DNA of 64,000 nucleotides from Comamonas sp. lk (GCF_900564145.1 NZ_UOOB01000001.1:806001-870000), one strand, 5' to 3'. Shown: positions 17,758-27,579, numbered from the stretch's first letter. Program-made: numbers and translations. The notes: generated from the sequence alone by a model not told the origin.

Positions 17758-19188
17758 ATGACTGCACCTCTGGACATCGTCATCATGGCCGCCGGCAAAG
17801 GCACCCGCATGAAAAGCCGCCATCCCAAGGTCTTGCAAAAGCTGGCCGGTCGTGCCCTGCTGCAGCATGTGCTGGATACGGCTGTCTCGCTGAAGGCGCG
17901 TTCGGCCGTGGTGATCACCGGTCATGGTGCTGCAGAAGTGGAAGCAGTCATCGCAGACGCCAACAGCGCGCAAGCCGGTTTTGATCTCTTATTCGTGCGC
18001 CAGGAGCCCCAGCTGGGCACGGGCCATGCTGTGCAGCAGGCCGTGCCCGTTCTAAAGACCGATGGCATGGTGGTCGTGCTTTCGGGCGATGTGCCGCTGA
18101 CCCAGGCCGACACGCTGCAGGCAATGCTGGATGCCGCAGGCAGCGACAAGATGGCTTTGCTCACTGTGAGCATGCCCGACCCCACAGGCTACGGCCGCAT
18201 TGTGCGCAACGAAGCCGGTACGGTGCAGCGCATCGTGGAGCAAAAGGATGCGAATGAGGTCGAGCGCGCCATCACCGAGATTTACAGCGGCATCATGGCC
18301 GTGCCAGCCAGACATCTGACGGCCTGGCTCGCCAAGCTCAACAATCACAATGCCCAGAGCGAGTACTACCTGACCGATATCGTCGCCATGGCCGTGGCCG
18401 ATGGCGTGCCGGTGGTAGGCCACCGTATCAGCGATGTGCTGCAGGTGGCGGGCATCAACAGCCCGCTGCAGCTAGCGCAGCTGGAGCGGGCCCATCAGTT
18501 GGGTCAAGCCCAGGTGCTGATGGAGCAAGGTGTGCGTCTGGCAGATCCTGCACGTTTCGACCTGAGGGATGATGTGCGCGGCACCAAGGCCAGCCTGAGT
18601 TGCGGCCAGGATGTGGAAATTGATGCGAACTGCATCTTCACTGGCAAGGTGAGCATAGGGGCCGGCGCAAGAATTGGTGCCAACTGCCACATCAGCAATG
18701 TGACGATTGCGGAGGACGCCATCATTCACCCCTTCACCCATATCGATGGCGAGAAAGCCGGTGTGCAAGTGGGGCAGGGTGCGCTGATTGGCCCCTTTGC
18801 CCGTCTGCGTCCCGGTGCCACGCTGGGCAAGGAGGTTCATATCGGCAACTTTGTGGAAGTGAAGAACTCCACGCTGGCCGATGGGGCCAAGGCCAATCAC
18901 CTGGCCTATCTGGGCGACGCCACGGTGGGTGAGCGTGTGAACTACGGCGCAGGTTCCATCACCGCCAACTATGACGGCGTGAACAAGCACCGCACCGTGA
19001 TTGAAGCCGATGTGCACATAGGCAGCAATTGCGTGCTGGTGGCGCCGGTGACGATTGGCGCAGGCGGCACGGTGGGTGGAGGCTCCACGGTAACCAAGAG
19101 CACGCCAGAAAATGCGCTGACCGTGGCACGTGGCAAGCAGGTCAGCCTGGCCTCGTGGAAGCGGCCCGTCAAACAACCCAAGCTGTGA
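17758..19188 (+). CDS. glmU: bifunctional GlmU: GlcN-1-P acetyltransferase / GlcNAc-1-P uridyltransferase
   Basis: A 476-residue enzyme making UDP-GlcNAc for peptidoglycan and LPS. The N-terminal uridyltransferase domain shows the nucleotide-binding IVIMAAGKGTRMKSRHPKVL motif and GTGHAVQQA. The C-terminal half is a left-handed beta-helix of hexapeptide repeats from about residue 255, with the acetyl-CoA/acceptor motif LAYLGDATVGERVNYGAG near residue 382. ATG 17758 is the usual start; GATAAT at 17723-17728 may be its -10 box. The stop overlaps the start of a histidine kinase gene (ATGA), which suggests translational coupling. glmS lies 2.8 kb downstream. Confidence 0.96.
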   Translation: MTAPLDIVIMAAGKGTRMKSRHPKVLQKLAGRALLQHVLDTAVSLKARSAVVITGHGAAEVEAVIADANSAQAGFDLLFVRQEPQLGTGHAVQQAVPVLKTDGMVVVLSGDVPLTQADTLQAMLDAAGSDKMALLTVSMPDPTGYGRIVRNEAGTVQRIVEQKDANEVERAITEIYSGIMAVPARHLTAWLAKLNNHNAQSEYYLTDIVAMAVADGVPVVGHRISDVLQVAGINSPLQLAQLERAHQLGQAQVLMEQGVRLADPARFDLRDDVRGTKASLSCGQDVEIDANCIFTGKVSIGAGARIGANCHISNVTIAEDAIIHPFTHIDGEKAGVQVGQGALIGPFARLRPGATLGKEVHIGNFVEVKNSTLADGAKANHLAYLGDATVGERVNYGAGSITANYDGVNKHRTVIEADVHIGSNCVLVAPVTIGAGGTVGGGSTVTKSTPENALTVARGKQVSLASWKRPVKQPKL

Positions 19189-20033
19189 TGACCGGGGTGC
19201 AGCGCGCGACACAGCGGTCGGGAGCCCAGACGGAGCAGGAGGACAGTGCTCGGCCGCAAACGCTGGAGCAGGCTCTCATGCTGCTGCAGCAGCGCGAGCA
19301 GGAACTGCAGACCTTGCGCTGTGCCCAGGATGAATGGGTGCATGCGATATCGCATGATTTGCGTGCACCGCTGCGGCATGTGCTTTCTTTCGGCCCCATG
19401 ATTGCCGAGCTGCTGCAGGCGCAGCCAGTGGCTGCCGAGGAGTTGGCGGATGCGCGGGAATTTCTGCAGATCATGAGCCAGTCGGCCCGCCGCATGGGCG
19501 GCATGCTCGATGGCTTGCTGCAGCTATCGCGCGCCAACCGCCATGTCATGCAATGGCAGCCGGTGGATATCGGCGGCATGTTGCAGCGCCTTCAAAGCGA
19601 CTTGAGCCGCCGAGCCGATGTGCAGGGCCGGGCCATCGAATGGCAATGGCCTGCGCAGTATCCGCCTGTCAGAGCGGATGCCCAGCTGCTGGAACAGGCT
19701 TTGCAGGCCGTGCTTTGCAATGCCGTCAAATTCACCCGCAAAGTGGCGACAGCCCGAATCGCCGTGACCGTTGAACTCCATGCCGATCAAGGCTGGACGC
19801 TGAGCATCGCGGATAACGGCAGCGGATTTGATTCTTTGCGGGCTGGCAAGCTGTTTGGCATCTTTCAACGCATGCACAAGGACAGCGAATTCGAGGGCGT
19901 GGGGACGGGGCTGGCGCTGGTGCGAGCCATTTGCCGGCGCCATGGGGGCGAGGCCGTCATTGAGGCCAGGCCGGGTGAAGGCTGTGTCGTGAGCCTGCAC
20001 TGGCCCGGCGGCCTGGTGCGTGGCCTAGCCTAG
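19188..20033 (+). CDS. soluble sensor histidine kinase without a sensor domain
   Basis: A 281-residue kinase core. After about 25 disordered residues and a short coiled coil (LEQALMLLQQREQELQTL) comes a HisKA domain with the phospho-acceptor in AISHDLRAPLRHVLSF (His near residue 55). The ATPase domain has the N-box ALQAVLCNAVKFTR, G1 box IADNGSGFD and G2-type GVGTGLALVRAI. It resembles the phytochrome-type HWE/HisKA kinase module but has no chromophore, PAS or membrane segment. ATG 19188 overlaps the glmU stop by one base. No response regulator is adjacent. Its last 4 bases overlap the 3' end of the convergent cyclase gene. Confidence 0.85.
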   Translation: MTGVQRATQRSGAQTEQEDSARPQTLEQALMLLQQREQELQTLRCAQDEWVHAISHDLRAPLRHVLSFGPMIAELLQAQPVAAEELADAREFLQIMSQSARRMGGMLDGLLQLSRANRHVMQWQPVDIGGMLQRLQSDLSRRADVQGRAIEWQWPAQYPPVRADAQLLEQALQAVLCNAVKFTRKVATARIAVTVELHADQGWTLSIADNGSGFDSLRAGKLFGIFQRMHKDSEFEGVGTGLALVRAICRRHGGEAVIEARPGEGCVVSLHWPGGLVRGLA

Positions 20034-21193
20034 CGCATCTCGGTTTGGGAGAACAGATCGTTGACATCTTCCTTCTTGGAGATGAAGGGTATGGCCGGAG
20101 TCGAAGTGCGCTGCTCTACCGCCGCATGTGGCTGGGGCATGGTTGCAGATGCCGACGTGTGCATGTCTCTGGAATGGATTACCTGATCGCGGCCAGCCTG
20201 TTTGGCCTTGTACAGCGCGCCGTCCGCAGCCTCGATCCAGTCCTTGACCGAGGTAAAGCGCGCTTCGGCGGCAGCCACGCCTATGCTGGCGCTGACACGT
20301 AGCTCGGGATGTTCGCGGATACGGATGCGGGCCACCTGATCACGGATGCGAAGCGCCACTGCATAAGCCACCTCGACACCGGCGTTCTTGCACAGCACCG
20401 TGAATTCGTCGCCGCCATAACGTCCGGCTGCATCGTGGCTGCGCAGGCATTGGCGAATGTTCAGGCCCACGGCCTGCAACACGGAGTCTCCGACGATATG
20501 GCCGTAGAAATCATTGATTTGCTTGAAGTGATCGATGTCGATGATCAGCAGACTGGTAGCCTCATGGCCGGCTCTGTGGTTGCGCAAGGCCGTGCGGGCT
20601 TTTTGCCACCAATAGTCGCGGCTGTAGACCGTGGTCAGCGGGTCAATTCTGCCCAGAACCTGCAGCTGTAGATTTTGCTTGGCCAGCGTGCGAATCATGC
20701 GTTTGGAGGACCAGCTGGCATACACGCTGTGCATGAGGATCAGCGGTAGCAAACTCAGCTGCACCCAGAAGCTGGCAGCCCAGTTCAATGTCGGTTGTAC
20801 CCACCAGTGCGCGCCGATCATGCCTATCAGCAAGGCGATCAGAGATTGGAGCCAGCGTTTCTTGAGCCCGATGTAATGGCGGTCTGCCGCGCAAATGGCC
20901 ACGATGCAGAGGCTGGGCAGAATGCTCCATTGCATGATGGGAATCCAGCAGCCCAGGATCAGGGCATCGATCACGCGGTTGACGTATTCGGCCTGGAAGT
21001 GATCGCGCTTGCGATTGGCGTGAAAAAACGCGATATGTGGCCAGACCAGGGCGCTGACAAACACAAAGGCCCACAGCGCCATGCTGGGCGATGGCTGCTG
21101 TGCCAGACTGACAGACACAACCAGACCTCCCAGCGCCATATTGGAGGTGCGCAAAGGGTAAGTCCGGCGATGAATGCGCTTGGACACGGGCAT
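20030..21193 (-). CDS. MASE2-GGDEF diguanylate cyclase
   Basis: A 387-residue membrane-bound cyclase. Residues about 10-170 hold five or so hydrophobic segments of the MASE2 type (as in E. coli DgcC/AdrA), then a GGDEF domain: IDPLTTVYSRDYW, the metal-binding LIIDIDHFKQIND, and the active-site loop GRYGGDEF. An intact inhibitory I-site RxxD (RSHD) lies five residues before GGDEF, so product inhibition by c-di-GMP is expected. It should make c-di-GMP and promote a sessile lifestyle. There is no EAL domain. It is convergent with the histidine kinase gene; a functional link between the two is only a guess. Confidence 0.9.
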   Translation of the reverse strand: MPVSKRIHRRTYPLRTSNMALGGLVVSVSLAQQPSPSMALWAFVFVSALVWPHIAFFHANRKRDHFQAEYVNRVIDALILGCWIPIMQWSILPSLCIVAICAADRHYIGLKKRWLQSLIALLIGMIGAHWWVQPTLNWAASFWVQLSLLPLILMHSVYASWSSKRMIRTLAKQNLQLQVLGRIDPLTTVYSRDYWWQKARTALRNHRAGHEATSLLIIDIDHFKQINDFYGHIVGDSVLQAVGLNIRQCLRSHDAAGRYGGDEFTVLCKNAGVEVAYAVALRIRDQVARIRIREHPELRVSASIGVAAAEARFTSVKDWIEAADGALYKAKQAGRDQVIHSRDMHTSASATMPQPHAAVEQRTSTPAIPFISKKEDVNDLFSQTEMR

Positions 21194-21354
21194 CTGAAGT
21201 GATGGGTTGGGCTTGAAACCGTCAAGAATAATTGAATTGCATCAATTCGTATCAGCTAGTGATGCAAAAGTGCAACTCTCCCATCAGGATTAATTGACTC
21301 AAAGTAAATGAGCCAAGGTTGTACCCGCGAACAGGCCAAGATTTATTACAGTTC

Positions 21355-21846
21355 CTACGTAGAAATGGGTATGTCTGTGGTGAATTTTGCGCGTTTGACG
21401 CAAAAAAACGTTTTGACGTTTCTCACATTGGAATCTTGAGTGAATAATTTTTGACTCAAGCTCAGATAGGCAGGCATGTCCTGGGTCGCCACGATCAGGA
21501 TGAAATCCGGCCCCGGGGAAACACGCCAGCACTGCTGTACTGCACTCTCGGCGATCGCCTTGGTCTCAAATTGCAGCAGCGCAGCGCTATCTTGCCTGTC
21601 CAGAGATACTTCCACCACCGCCTGCAGACCGTGTCCCAGGGCGACGGCCAGGCGTTCGCTGTTCAGAATGGCGACCTGGCGTTCGATCAAGCCCAGACTT
21701 TGCAGTCGTTTGACCCGACGCAAACAGGTGGGTGGAGTCAAATGCAAGGCCTGTGCAAGCGCTTGATTGCTCCGGCCCGCATCTTGCTGCAATGCCTGCA
21801 GCAACTCCAGATCCGTGGCATCCAATGCAATTGAATTTTTATCCAT
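21355..21846 (-). CDS. Lrp/AsnC-family transcriptional regulator
   Basis: About 163 residues with the Lrp N-terminal helix-turn-helix (LDATDLELLQALQQDAGRSNQALAQAL, LTPPTCLRRVKRL) and a C-terminal RAM/AsnC ligand-binding domain (QQCWRVSPGPDFILIV, YLSLSQKLF). ATG 21846 fits the family start MDKNSIALDATD; the preceding ten residues are AT-rich leader. The gene is divergent from glmS, with 135 bp of very AT-rich DNA between them holding a 17-bp inverted repeat and a third copy, probably its own operator. Similar proteins respond to amino acids. Confidence 0.9.
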   Translation of the reverse strand: MDKNSIALDATDLELLQALQQDAGRSNQALAQALHLTPPTCLRRVKRLQSLGLIERQVAILNSERLAVALGHGLQAVVEVSLDRQDSAALLQFETKAIAESAVQQCWRVSPGPDFILIVATQDMPAYLSLSQKLFTQDSNVRNVKTFFCVKRAKFTTDIPIST

Positions 21847-21858
21847 ATTTTTTAGTTT

Positions 21859-21934
21859 AATGAAATAAAAAATCAACTATGTGATGTAATGATTTTTTAT
21901 TTCATTTGATTTTAAAAAATGGAATAAAAAATTA
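21859..21934. promoter_or_regulatory. phased AT-rich operator array between the Lrp-type gene and glmS
   Basis: AATGAAATAAAAAATCA at 21859-21875 is repeated as a perfect inverted copy at 21890-21906 (14-nt spacer). A third, direct copy AATGGAATAAAAAATTA (15 of 17 identical) is at 21918-21934. Site centres are about 31 and 28 bp apart, close to three helical turns, as expected for an Lrp octamer wrapping DNA. The array covers the promoter region of both genes. Confidence 0.65.
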
Positions 21935-21981
21935 TTGTGATCCGCGTAGCATGCCTGCAATTCAATGAAGGGCAGCAATCT

Positions 21982-23898
21982 ATGTGTGGCATCGTCGCAG
22001 CGGTTTCTCACCGCGATATCGTTCCGGTTCTGGTCCAGGGCTTGCAGCGCCTGGAATACCGGGGCTATGACTCTTGCGGCGTGGCCGTGCAGGCTTTAGA
22101 TACCAAAGGTCTCAGCGTTGGCCTGCAACGCGCCCGCTCGACTGCGCGTGTGGCGGAGTTGATGGAGCAGGTTAAGACCGAGCATGTGGGCGGTCTCACC
22201 GGTATTGCCCACACCCGCTGGGCGACCCATGGCGAGCCTGCCGTGCGCAATGCCCATCCTCATTTCAGTCATGGACCAGGCGTCAGCGCCGTGGCCGATA
22301 CGGACGCTCCGGCCCGCATAGCGCTGGTGCATAACGGCATCATTGAAAACTATGAAGCACTGCGCCGCGAGCTGCAGGGCAAGGGCTATGTGTTTGCCAG
22401 CCAGACAGATACGGAAGTCATAGCGCACCTAGTAGATAGCCTCTACAGCGGCGACCTCTTTGAAGCCGTTCAAGCGGCCACAAGCCGTTTGCATGGTGCT
22501 TTTGCCATTGCGGTGATGCACAAGGACGAGCCTCATCGCGTAGTGGGCGCTCGCGCCGGATCGCCGCTGATCCTGGGCGTGGGCCAGGAGGGCGCTGAAC
22601 ATTTTCTGGCCAGCGATGCGATGGCTCTGGCTGGTGTGACGAATCAGATCGTCTATCTGGAAGAGGGCGATCTGATCGACCTGCAGCCAGGCCGCTATTG
22701 GGTGGTTGCCAAGGGTGGGGCACGCATGAGTGCCGATCAGCGCCCCGTGAAGACCGTGCATGCGCACAGCGGTGCGGCCGAGCTGGGCCCTTATCGCCAC
22801 TACATGCAAAAGGAAATCTTCGAGCAGCCGCGCGCTTTGGGAGACACGCTGGAAGGTCTGCAGAGCATCGTGCCCGAGCTGTTCGATGGCGTCACGCCAG
22901 AAGGCAAGACCGGCGCATCGGCCTGGCGTGTGTTCAAGGAAATCGATCGGGTTCTGATCCTGGCCTGTGGCACCAGCTACTACAGTGGCTGCGCCGCCAA
23001 GTACTGGCTCGAAGCGCTGGCAGGTATTCCCTGCAACGTGGAAGTGGCCAGCGAATATCGCTATCGCACCAGCGTGCCAGATCCCAAAACGCTGATCGTC
23101 ACCATCAGCCAGTCGGGCGAGACGGCCGATACGCTGGCGGCATTGCGCCATGCCCAAAGCCTGGGTATGAAGCACACGCTGACTGTGTGCAATGTCTCCA
23201 CCAGCGCCATGGTGCGCGAGTGCGAGTTGGCCTACATCACGCGGGCCGGTGTGGAAATCGGTGTGGCATCCACCAAGGCGTTTACGACCCAGCTGGCGGG
23301 CCTGTTCCTGTTGACGCTGGCGCTTGCCCAGTCCAAGGGCCGACTGACAGAAGAAAAAGAGCAGCAGTATCTGACGGCCATGCGCCATCTGCCGGTGGCG
23401 CTGCAGTCCGTGCTGGCGCTGGAGCCGCAAATCATCAGCTGGGCCGAAGACTTTGCGAAAAAGGACAATGCGCTGTTCCTGGGACGCGGCATTCACTATC
23501 CGATTGCTCTGGAAGGTGCACTCAAGCTCAAGGAAATCAGCTACATCCACGCCGAGGCCTATCCGGCGGGTGAACTCAAGCACGGCCCGCTGGCGCTGGT
23601 AGACAGTGCCATGCCCGTGGTGACCGTGGCTCCCAACGACGAGTTGCTGGAAAAGCTCAAGAGCAATATGCAGGAAGTACGCGCGCGCGGTGGCGTGTTG
23701 TATGTGCTGGCCGATGCAAAAACCGATATCGAAAGCAGCGAAGGTATGCATGTGATCCGCATGCCGGAGAACTACGGCGCTTTGAGCCCCATTTTGCATG
23801 TGGTGCCGCTGCAGCTGCTGGCCTATCACACGGCCGTGGCGCGCGGAACAGATGTGGACAAGCCGCGCAATCTGGCCAAATCGGTGACGGTGGAGTAA
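21982..23898 (+). CDS. glmS: glutamine-fructose-6-phosphate aminotransferase (isomerizing)
   Basis: A 638-residue enzyme making glucosamine-6-phosphate, the first committed step to UDP-GlcNAc. The Ntn-type glutaminase domain begins at Cys2 (MCGIVAAVS), with [10 protein letters not shown] and [12 protein letters not shown]; two SIS sugar-isomerase domains follow ([40 protein letters not shown]) and the C-terminal [15 protein letters not shown] ends the active site. ATG 21982 is required because Cys2 must become N-terminal. I see no glmS ribozyme (that is a Gram-positive feature). The upstream operator suggests influence by the divergent Lrp-type regulator. Confidence 0.96.
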   Translation: MCGIVAAVSHRDIVPVLVQGLQRLEYRGYDSCGVAVQALDTKGLSVGLQRARSTARVAELMEQVKTEHVGGLTGIAHTRWATHGEPAVRNAHPHFSHGPGVSAVADTDAPARIALVHNGIIENYEALRRELQGKGYVFASQTDTEVIAHLVDSLYSGDLFEAVQAATSRLHGAFAIAVMHKDEPHRVVGARAGSPLILGVGQEGAEHFLASDAMALAGVTNQIVYLEEGDLIDLQPGRYWVVAKGGARMSADQRPVKTVHAHSGAAELGPYRHYMQKEIFEQPRALGDTLEGLQSIVPELFDGVTPEGKTGASAWRVFKEIDRVLILACGTSYYSGCAAKYWLEALAGIPCNVEVASEYRYRTSVPDPKTLIVTISQSGETADTLAALRHAQSLGMKHTLTVCNVSTSAMVRECELAYITRAGVEIGVASTKAFTTQLAGLFLLTLALAQSKGRLTEEKEQQYLTAMRHLPVALQSVLALEPQIISWAEDFAKKDNALFLGRGIHYPIALEGALKLKEISYIHAEAYPAGELKHGPLALVDSAMPVVTVAPNDELLEKLKSNMQEVRARGGVLYVLADAKTDIESSEGMHVIRMPENYGALSPILHVVPLQLLAYHTAVARGTDVDKPRNLAKSVTVE

Positions 23899-23982
23899 GT
23901 CTGCCTGGAGAATTGACTAGGGCGAATCAAGTTGGTCGACGCGAGGGCAGATCATGCTTCTAGATAACGGTCATCGTTAAGA

Positions 23983-24017
23983 AAAGAAAAAGCGCTTCAT
24001 CGAAGCGCTTTTTCTTT
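23983..24017. terminator. intrinsic terminator of glmS
   Basis: AAAGAAAAAGCGCTTC / GAAGCGCTTTTTCTTT, a perfect 16-bp stem with a 3-nt loop, followed by TTTCTTT. The stretch from here to 24232 (215 bp) contains no ORF or motif that I can support. Confidence 0.9.
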
Positions 24018-24232
24018 GGCCAAGGCATCGATGGGATCAATCCTGAGAGATTGGGTGGTCGTGCGGATGCGGGGTATGGCCGCACCAGTCAGGCCGGCGT
24101 GGCGTCTCGCACGGCTGGTCTCTGTCGGCGAGCAAGGTGCCGCAGGGCCTTTAGCGGGAGAAGATGGGCGTCATCGAACTCAACAACGCCTTTGCTACTC
24201 AGAGTCTGGACGCGCAGCGGATCGGGATTTAC

Positions 24233-24910
24233 TCAGCCCAGCTTGTTGCCGGTTTCCACCAGTCTTCTGGCATAGGCCGCCAGGATGATGCGCTCCGAGT
24301 GCACCAGATAGTTGTTGAGCGCGGTGGCTGCTTCGGCCGGCTTGCCATCGTCAAACAGCTTGAGGATGTGCAGATTCATGTCCACATAAGGGGCATGCAG
24401 AAAATGCGGGTCGCGCAGCAGGCCGAACGCCAGTCTCAGCTCGGCCAGCAGATGCGAGAACATTTCATTCAGACGCTCGCTGTCGGCCAGCTCCACCACG
24501 GCCTTGTGAAATTCCATATTGGAGGTTCCCACGCCCGGCCAGTCCTCGGCTTCGCGCTGCAGCATGGCGCTGTCCACCGCCTTGCGCATCAATTCGCGCG
24601 CAGGGTGCATGGGATAGGCCTGGGCCAGCGCCTGGCACTCGATCATGCGGCGCACGCGGTAGATGTCGATGATGGACGCCATGCTGGGCACGGCGACCGA
24701 CACGCCCTTGTTGGGCTCATGGACCAGCAAGCCTTCCTTGGTCAGGACGCGGAACACCTCGCGCAAGGTATTGCGCGAGATGGCCAGCGTTTCGCTGAGC
24801 GCGGCTTCGGATAGGCGCTGTCCCGGCGCGAACTCGCCGTGCACCAGCTTGCCGCGAATTTCGTGGGCGATGCGCTCCGTCAGATTCTGGGGGTCTGCGA
24901 CTACTTTCAT
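24233..24910 (-). CDS. GntR-family regulator, FCD (FadR-like) type
   Basis: 225 residues: an N-terminal winged helix (LTERIAHEIRGKLVHGEFAPGQRLSEAAL, SRNTLREVFRVLTKEGLL) and an all-helical FCD effector domain with metal-ligand-type residues (MEFHKAVVELADSERL, LAAYAR). ATG 24910 with an AGGTTGG-like ribosome-binding site gives the normal length; the open frame to 25024 is leader. It is divergent from the 5-oxoproline operon, and a perfect palindrome between them is a likely operator, so it is probably the local repressor responding to a carboxylic acid such as 5-oxoproline. That assignment is inference from position. Confidence 0.87.
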   Translation of the reverse strand: MKVVADPQNLTERIAHEIRGKLVHGEFAPGQRLSEAALSETLAISRNTLREVFRVLTKEGLLVHEPNKGVSVAVPSMASIIDIYRVRRMIECQALAQAYPMHPARELMRKAVDSAMLQREAEDWPGVGTSNMEFHKAVVELADSERLNEMFSHLLAELRLAFGLLRDPHFLHAPYVDMNLHILKLFDDGKPAEAATALNNYLVHSERIILAAYARRLVETGNKLG

Positions 24911-25054
24911 ATCCAACCTGCAATCAATGCGGCCCAGTGTATCGGCTGGCGTTGAGCAAAATTCCTGACGTTTGGGGTGATTTCCTAGGGTTTTCTCTAT
25001 TACAGAATTTAACTTGTTCTGCAAAAAATCTAATTTGTACTTTCATCTTATTTT

Positions 25055-25069
25055 GATTGTTCAACAATC
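25055..25069. promoter_or_regulatory. candidate operator of the FCD regulator
   Basis: GATTGTT-C-AACAATC, a perfect 7-bp inverted repeat around one base, in the 304-bp gap between the divergent regulator and the 5-oxoproline operon. A second looser repeat CAGAA-N9-TTCTG spans 25003-25021. Size and symmetry fit FadR/FCD-type operators. Confidence 0.55.
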
Positions 25070-25214
25070 TGAGGTGTCGCAAGTGGCTGCTTACACGGCC
25101 GACCTGGGGCTCAGCAGGTCAAGGTGCAGGCAGCGGCTGGTGTGGCGTTGACTGCTTTTGTAGTTTTCCAGGTCACTTGAGGGCCTGGGCCCAACCGGGA
25201 TCTCGGAGGTCGAC

Positions 25215-25934
25215 ATGCCTGCTGAAGTCAACTTGTGGCCGCTGATTGGCGTGCTCATCATCATTGCCGGCTTTGCGCTGCGCTTTAACCCCATGCTGGT
25301 CGTGATCGTGACGGCCATAGGCACGGCGCTGGCGGCGGGCTTTCCCATAGACAAGGTGTTAGCCACCATTGGCGCGGGCTTTATCAAGACGCGCAATCTG
25401 CCGTTGATCATCCTGCTGCCGCTGGCGGTGATCGGTTTGCTGGAGCGCCACGGTTTGCGTCAACACGCGCAAAACTGGATCAGCTCCATCAAATCGGCCA
25501 CGGCCGGCCGTTTGCTGATCGTCTATCTGGGCGCTCGTCAGCTGACCGCTGCCATCGGCCTGACCAGTCTGGGCGGTCACCCGCAAATGGTTCGCCCCTT
25601 GCTGGCTCCCATGGCCGAAGGTGCCACCGAATCGCGCTACGGCAAGCTGTCGCAAAAAGTGCGCGAAAAGCTGCGCGCCATGTCGGCTGCCACGGACAAC
25701 GTGGGTCTGTTCTTTGGTGAAGACATCTTTGTGGCCTTCGGCGCCATCGTGCTGATGACCACTTTCCTCAAGGAAGCGGGCATCGAAGTCGAACCTATCC
25801 ACGTGGCACTGTGGGGCATTCCTACGGCCATCAGCGCTTTTGTGATTCATGCCTTCCGCCTGCACCGTCTGGACAAGACGCTGGCGCGTGAAATCGCTGA
25901 AGAGAAAAAGAACGCCAAGGGAGAGCAAGCATGA
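25215..25934 (+). CDS. DUF969-family subunit of a putative 5-oxoproline transporter
   Basis: A 239-residue membrane protein (about six hydrophobic segments) starting LWPLIGVLIIIAGFALRFNPMLVVIVTAIGTAL, a DUF969-type N-terminus. Family members occur next to a DUF979 protein and pyroglutamyl-peptidase/5-oxoprolinase genes and are therefore named as 5-oxoproline transporter subunits; I know of no direct transport assay. The C-terminal tail is charged and cytoplasmic-looking. A GGAGGT ribosome-binding site precedes ATG 25215. The stop overlaps the next gene by 4 bp (ATGA), so the two subunits are probably made together. Confidence 0.82.
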   Translation: MPAEVNLWPLIGVLIIIAGFALRFNPMLVVIVTAIGTALAAGFPIDKVLATIGAGFIKTRNLPLIILLPLAVIGLLERHGLRQHAQNWISSIKSATAGRLLIVYLGARQLTAAIGLTSLGGHPQMVRPLLAPMAEGATESRYGKLSQKVREKLRAMSAATDNVGLFFGEDIFVAFGAIVLMTTFLKEAGIEVEPIHVALWGIPTAISAFVIHAFRLHRLDKTLAREIAEEKKNAKGEQA

Positions 25935-26884
25935 TCATCCCCATCCAGTATCTGTACTACCTCGTTGGCATCATCTTGGCCATCACGGCCGTGATGACGC
26001 TGCGCGATGCCAGCAACCCCCGTCGTTATTCCGCCGGTATTTTCTGGGCCCTATATGCCGTGGTCTTCTTGATCGGTGAGCAGTTGCCGCCCGTCTGGGT
26101 GGGCGTCGTGGCCGTGCTCATGGCTTTGATTGCCGGCTTTGGCGGCGTGCTGGGCGGCAAGCACCAGCCGCGCACCGATGCGCAGTACATGGAAAGCGCC
26201 AAGCGTCTGGGCAACAAGCTGTTCATTCCCGCACTGGCCATTCCCTTGATCACCATGGTGGGCACGCTGTCTGCGAAGCATCTGGTGTTTGGCGGCGTGC
26301 CGCTGATCGATCCCAAGAACACCACGCTGGTCAGCCTGGGCATTGGTTGCGTGGTTGCCCTGGGTCTGGCCTGCAAGCTGACCCGCGAGACGCCCATGCA
26401 AGGCCTGCGCGAATCGCACCGCCTGATTGATGCGCTGGGCTGGGCCCTGGTGCTGCCGCAGATGCTGGGCATGTTGGGCCTGGTGTTCTCCGACGCCGGT
26501 GTGGGCAAGGCCGTGGCCTATGTCACCACCACCTATATCAACATGGACGTGCGCTTTGTGGCCGTGGCCGTGTATGTGATCGGCATGGCGCTGTTCACCA
26601 TCATCATGGGCAATGGCTTCGCGGCCTTCCCCGTCATGACCGGCGGTGTAGGCGTGCCCGTGCTGGTGGGCGTGTACCACGGCGATCCGGCCGTGATGGC
26701 GGCGGTAGGCATGTTGTCCGGCTACTGCGGCACCTTGCTGACCCCCATGGCGGCCAACTTCAACCTGGTGCCTGCGGCGCTGTTGGAGATTGACAAAAAT
26801 GCCGTGATCCGCGCACAGGTACCCACAGCGATCACACTGCTGATCGTGAACGTGTTCCTGCTCAATTTCCTGATGTTCCGTTGA
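25931..26884 (+). CDS. DUF979-family subunit of a putative 5-oxoproline transporter
   Basis: A 317-residue, strongly hydrophobic protein of the DUF979 family, partner of the preceding DUF969 protein. Features include [24 protein letters not shown] at the N-terminus, [22 protein letters not shown] and a conserved-looking [22 protein letters not shown] near the C-terminus, resembling the hairpin and helix pattern of ion-coupled carboxylate carriers. It overlaps the upstream gene by 4 bp and is followed 10 bp later by pcp. The inferred job is uptake of 5-oxoproline. Confidence 0.82.
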   Translation: MIIPIQYLYYLVGIILAITAVMTLRDASNPRRYSAGIFWALYAVVFLIGEQLPPVWVGVVAVLMALIAGFGGVLGGKHQPRTDAQYMESAKRLGNKLFIPALAIPLITMVGTLSAKHLVFGGVPLIDPKNTTLVSLGIGCVVALGLACKLTRETPMQGLRESHRLIDALGWALVLPQMLGMLGLVFSDAGVGKAVAYVTTTYINMDVRFVAVAVYVIGMALFTIIMGNGFAAFPVMTGGVGVPVLVGVYHGDPAVMAAVGMLSGYCGTLLTPMAANFNLVPAALLEIDKNAVIRAQVPTAITLLIVNVFLLNFLMFR

Positions 26885-26894
26885 AGGACTGTTT

Positions 26895-27560
26895 ATGCCC
26901 GCGCCCGCCGCTTCCCGCATCCTGCTCACCGGCTTCGAGCCTTTTGACAAGGACAGCATCAACCCCTCGTGGGAGGTGGCGCGCGCGCTCGATGGTGAAG
27001 TCATCGCCGGCGGCACCGTGCATGCCGTGCAACTGCCCTGTGTGTTCGGCAATGCCATGCAGGTGCTGGACGAGGCACTGGCCGGCCTGCAGCCCGCACT
27101 GGTCATCAGCCTGGGCCTGGCCGGTGGCCGCAGCGACATCACACCCGAGCGGGTGGCTATCAATCTCGATGACGCCCGCATCCCGGACAACGCTGGCAAG
27201 CAACCGGTGGATGAGGCGGTGGTCAGCAATGCGCCGGCCGCCTATTTTTCCACCCTGCCCATCAAGGCCATGGTTCGCAATCTGCGCGAGGCCGGCATTC
27301 CGGCCTCGGTATCCAACACCGCAGGCACCTTTGTCTGCAACCATGTGTTCTATGCCTTGATGCACCGCCTGTCCCGTCGCGCAGCAGCCGGTGTGCGTGG
27401 CGGTTTCATTCATGTGCCGGCCCTGCCGCAGCAGGCTGCCAAGCAGCCGGGCATGGCCAGCATGGCGCTGGAGGCGCAGATCAGCGCCATCCGCGAAGCG
27501 ATTCGCACGGCCATGACCGTGCAACAAGACCTGCGTGAAAACGCAGGCCAGCTGCATTGA
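26895..27560 (+). CDS. pcp: pyroglutamyl-peptidase I
   Basis: A 221-residue cysteine peptidase of family C15 that removes N-terminal pyroglutamate (5-oxoproline) from peptides. The catalytic triad is in place: Glu in [17 protein letters not shown], Cys in [13 protein letters not shown] near residue 147, His in [12 protein letters not shown] near residue 172. It feeds 5-oxoproline to the PxpABC enzymes encoded downstream. The start ATG 26895 is 10 bp after the DUF979 stop. Confidence 0.93.
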   Translation: MPAPAASRILLTGFEPFDKDSINPSWEVARALDGEVIAGGTVHAVQLPCVFGNAMQVLDEALAGLQPALVISLGLAGGRSDITPERVAINLDDARIPDNAGKQPVDEAVVSNAPAAYFSTLPIKAMVRNLREAGIPASVSNTAGTFVCNHVFYALMHRLSRRAAAGVRGGFIHVPALPQQAAKQPGMASMALEAQISAIREAIRTAMTVQQDLRENAGQLH

Positions 27561-27579
27561 TTGCAGCAAGGAGAGAGCG

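Noticed and set aside
21937..21981. Extension of GlmS upstream of Met-Cys
   Set aside because: The glutaminase needs Cys as the mature first residue, so the ATG at 21982 must be the start.
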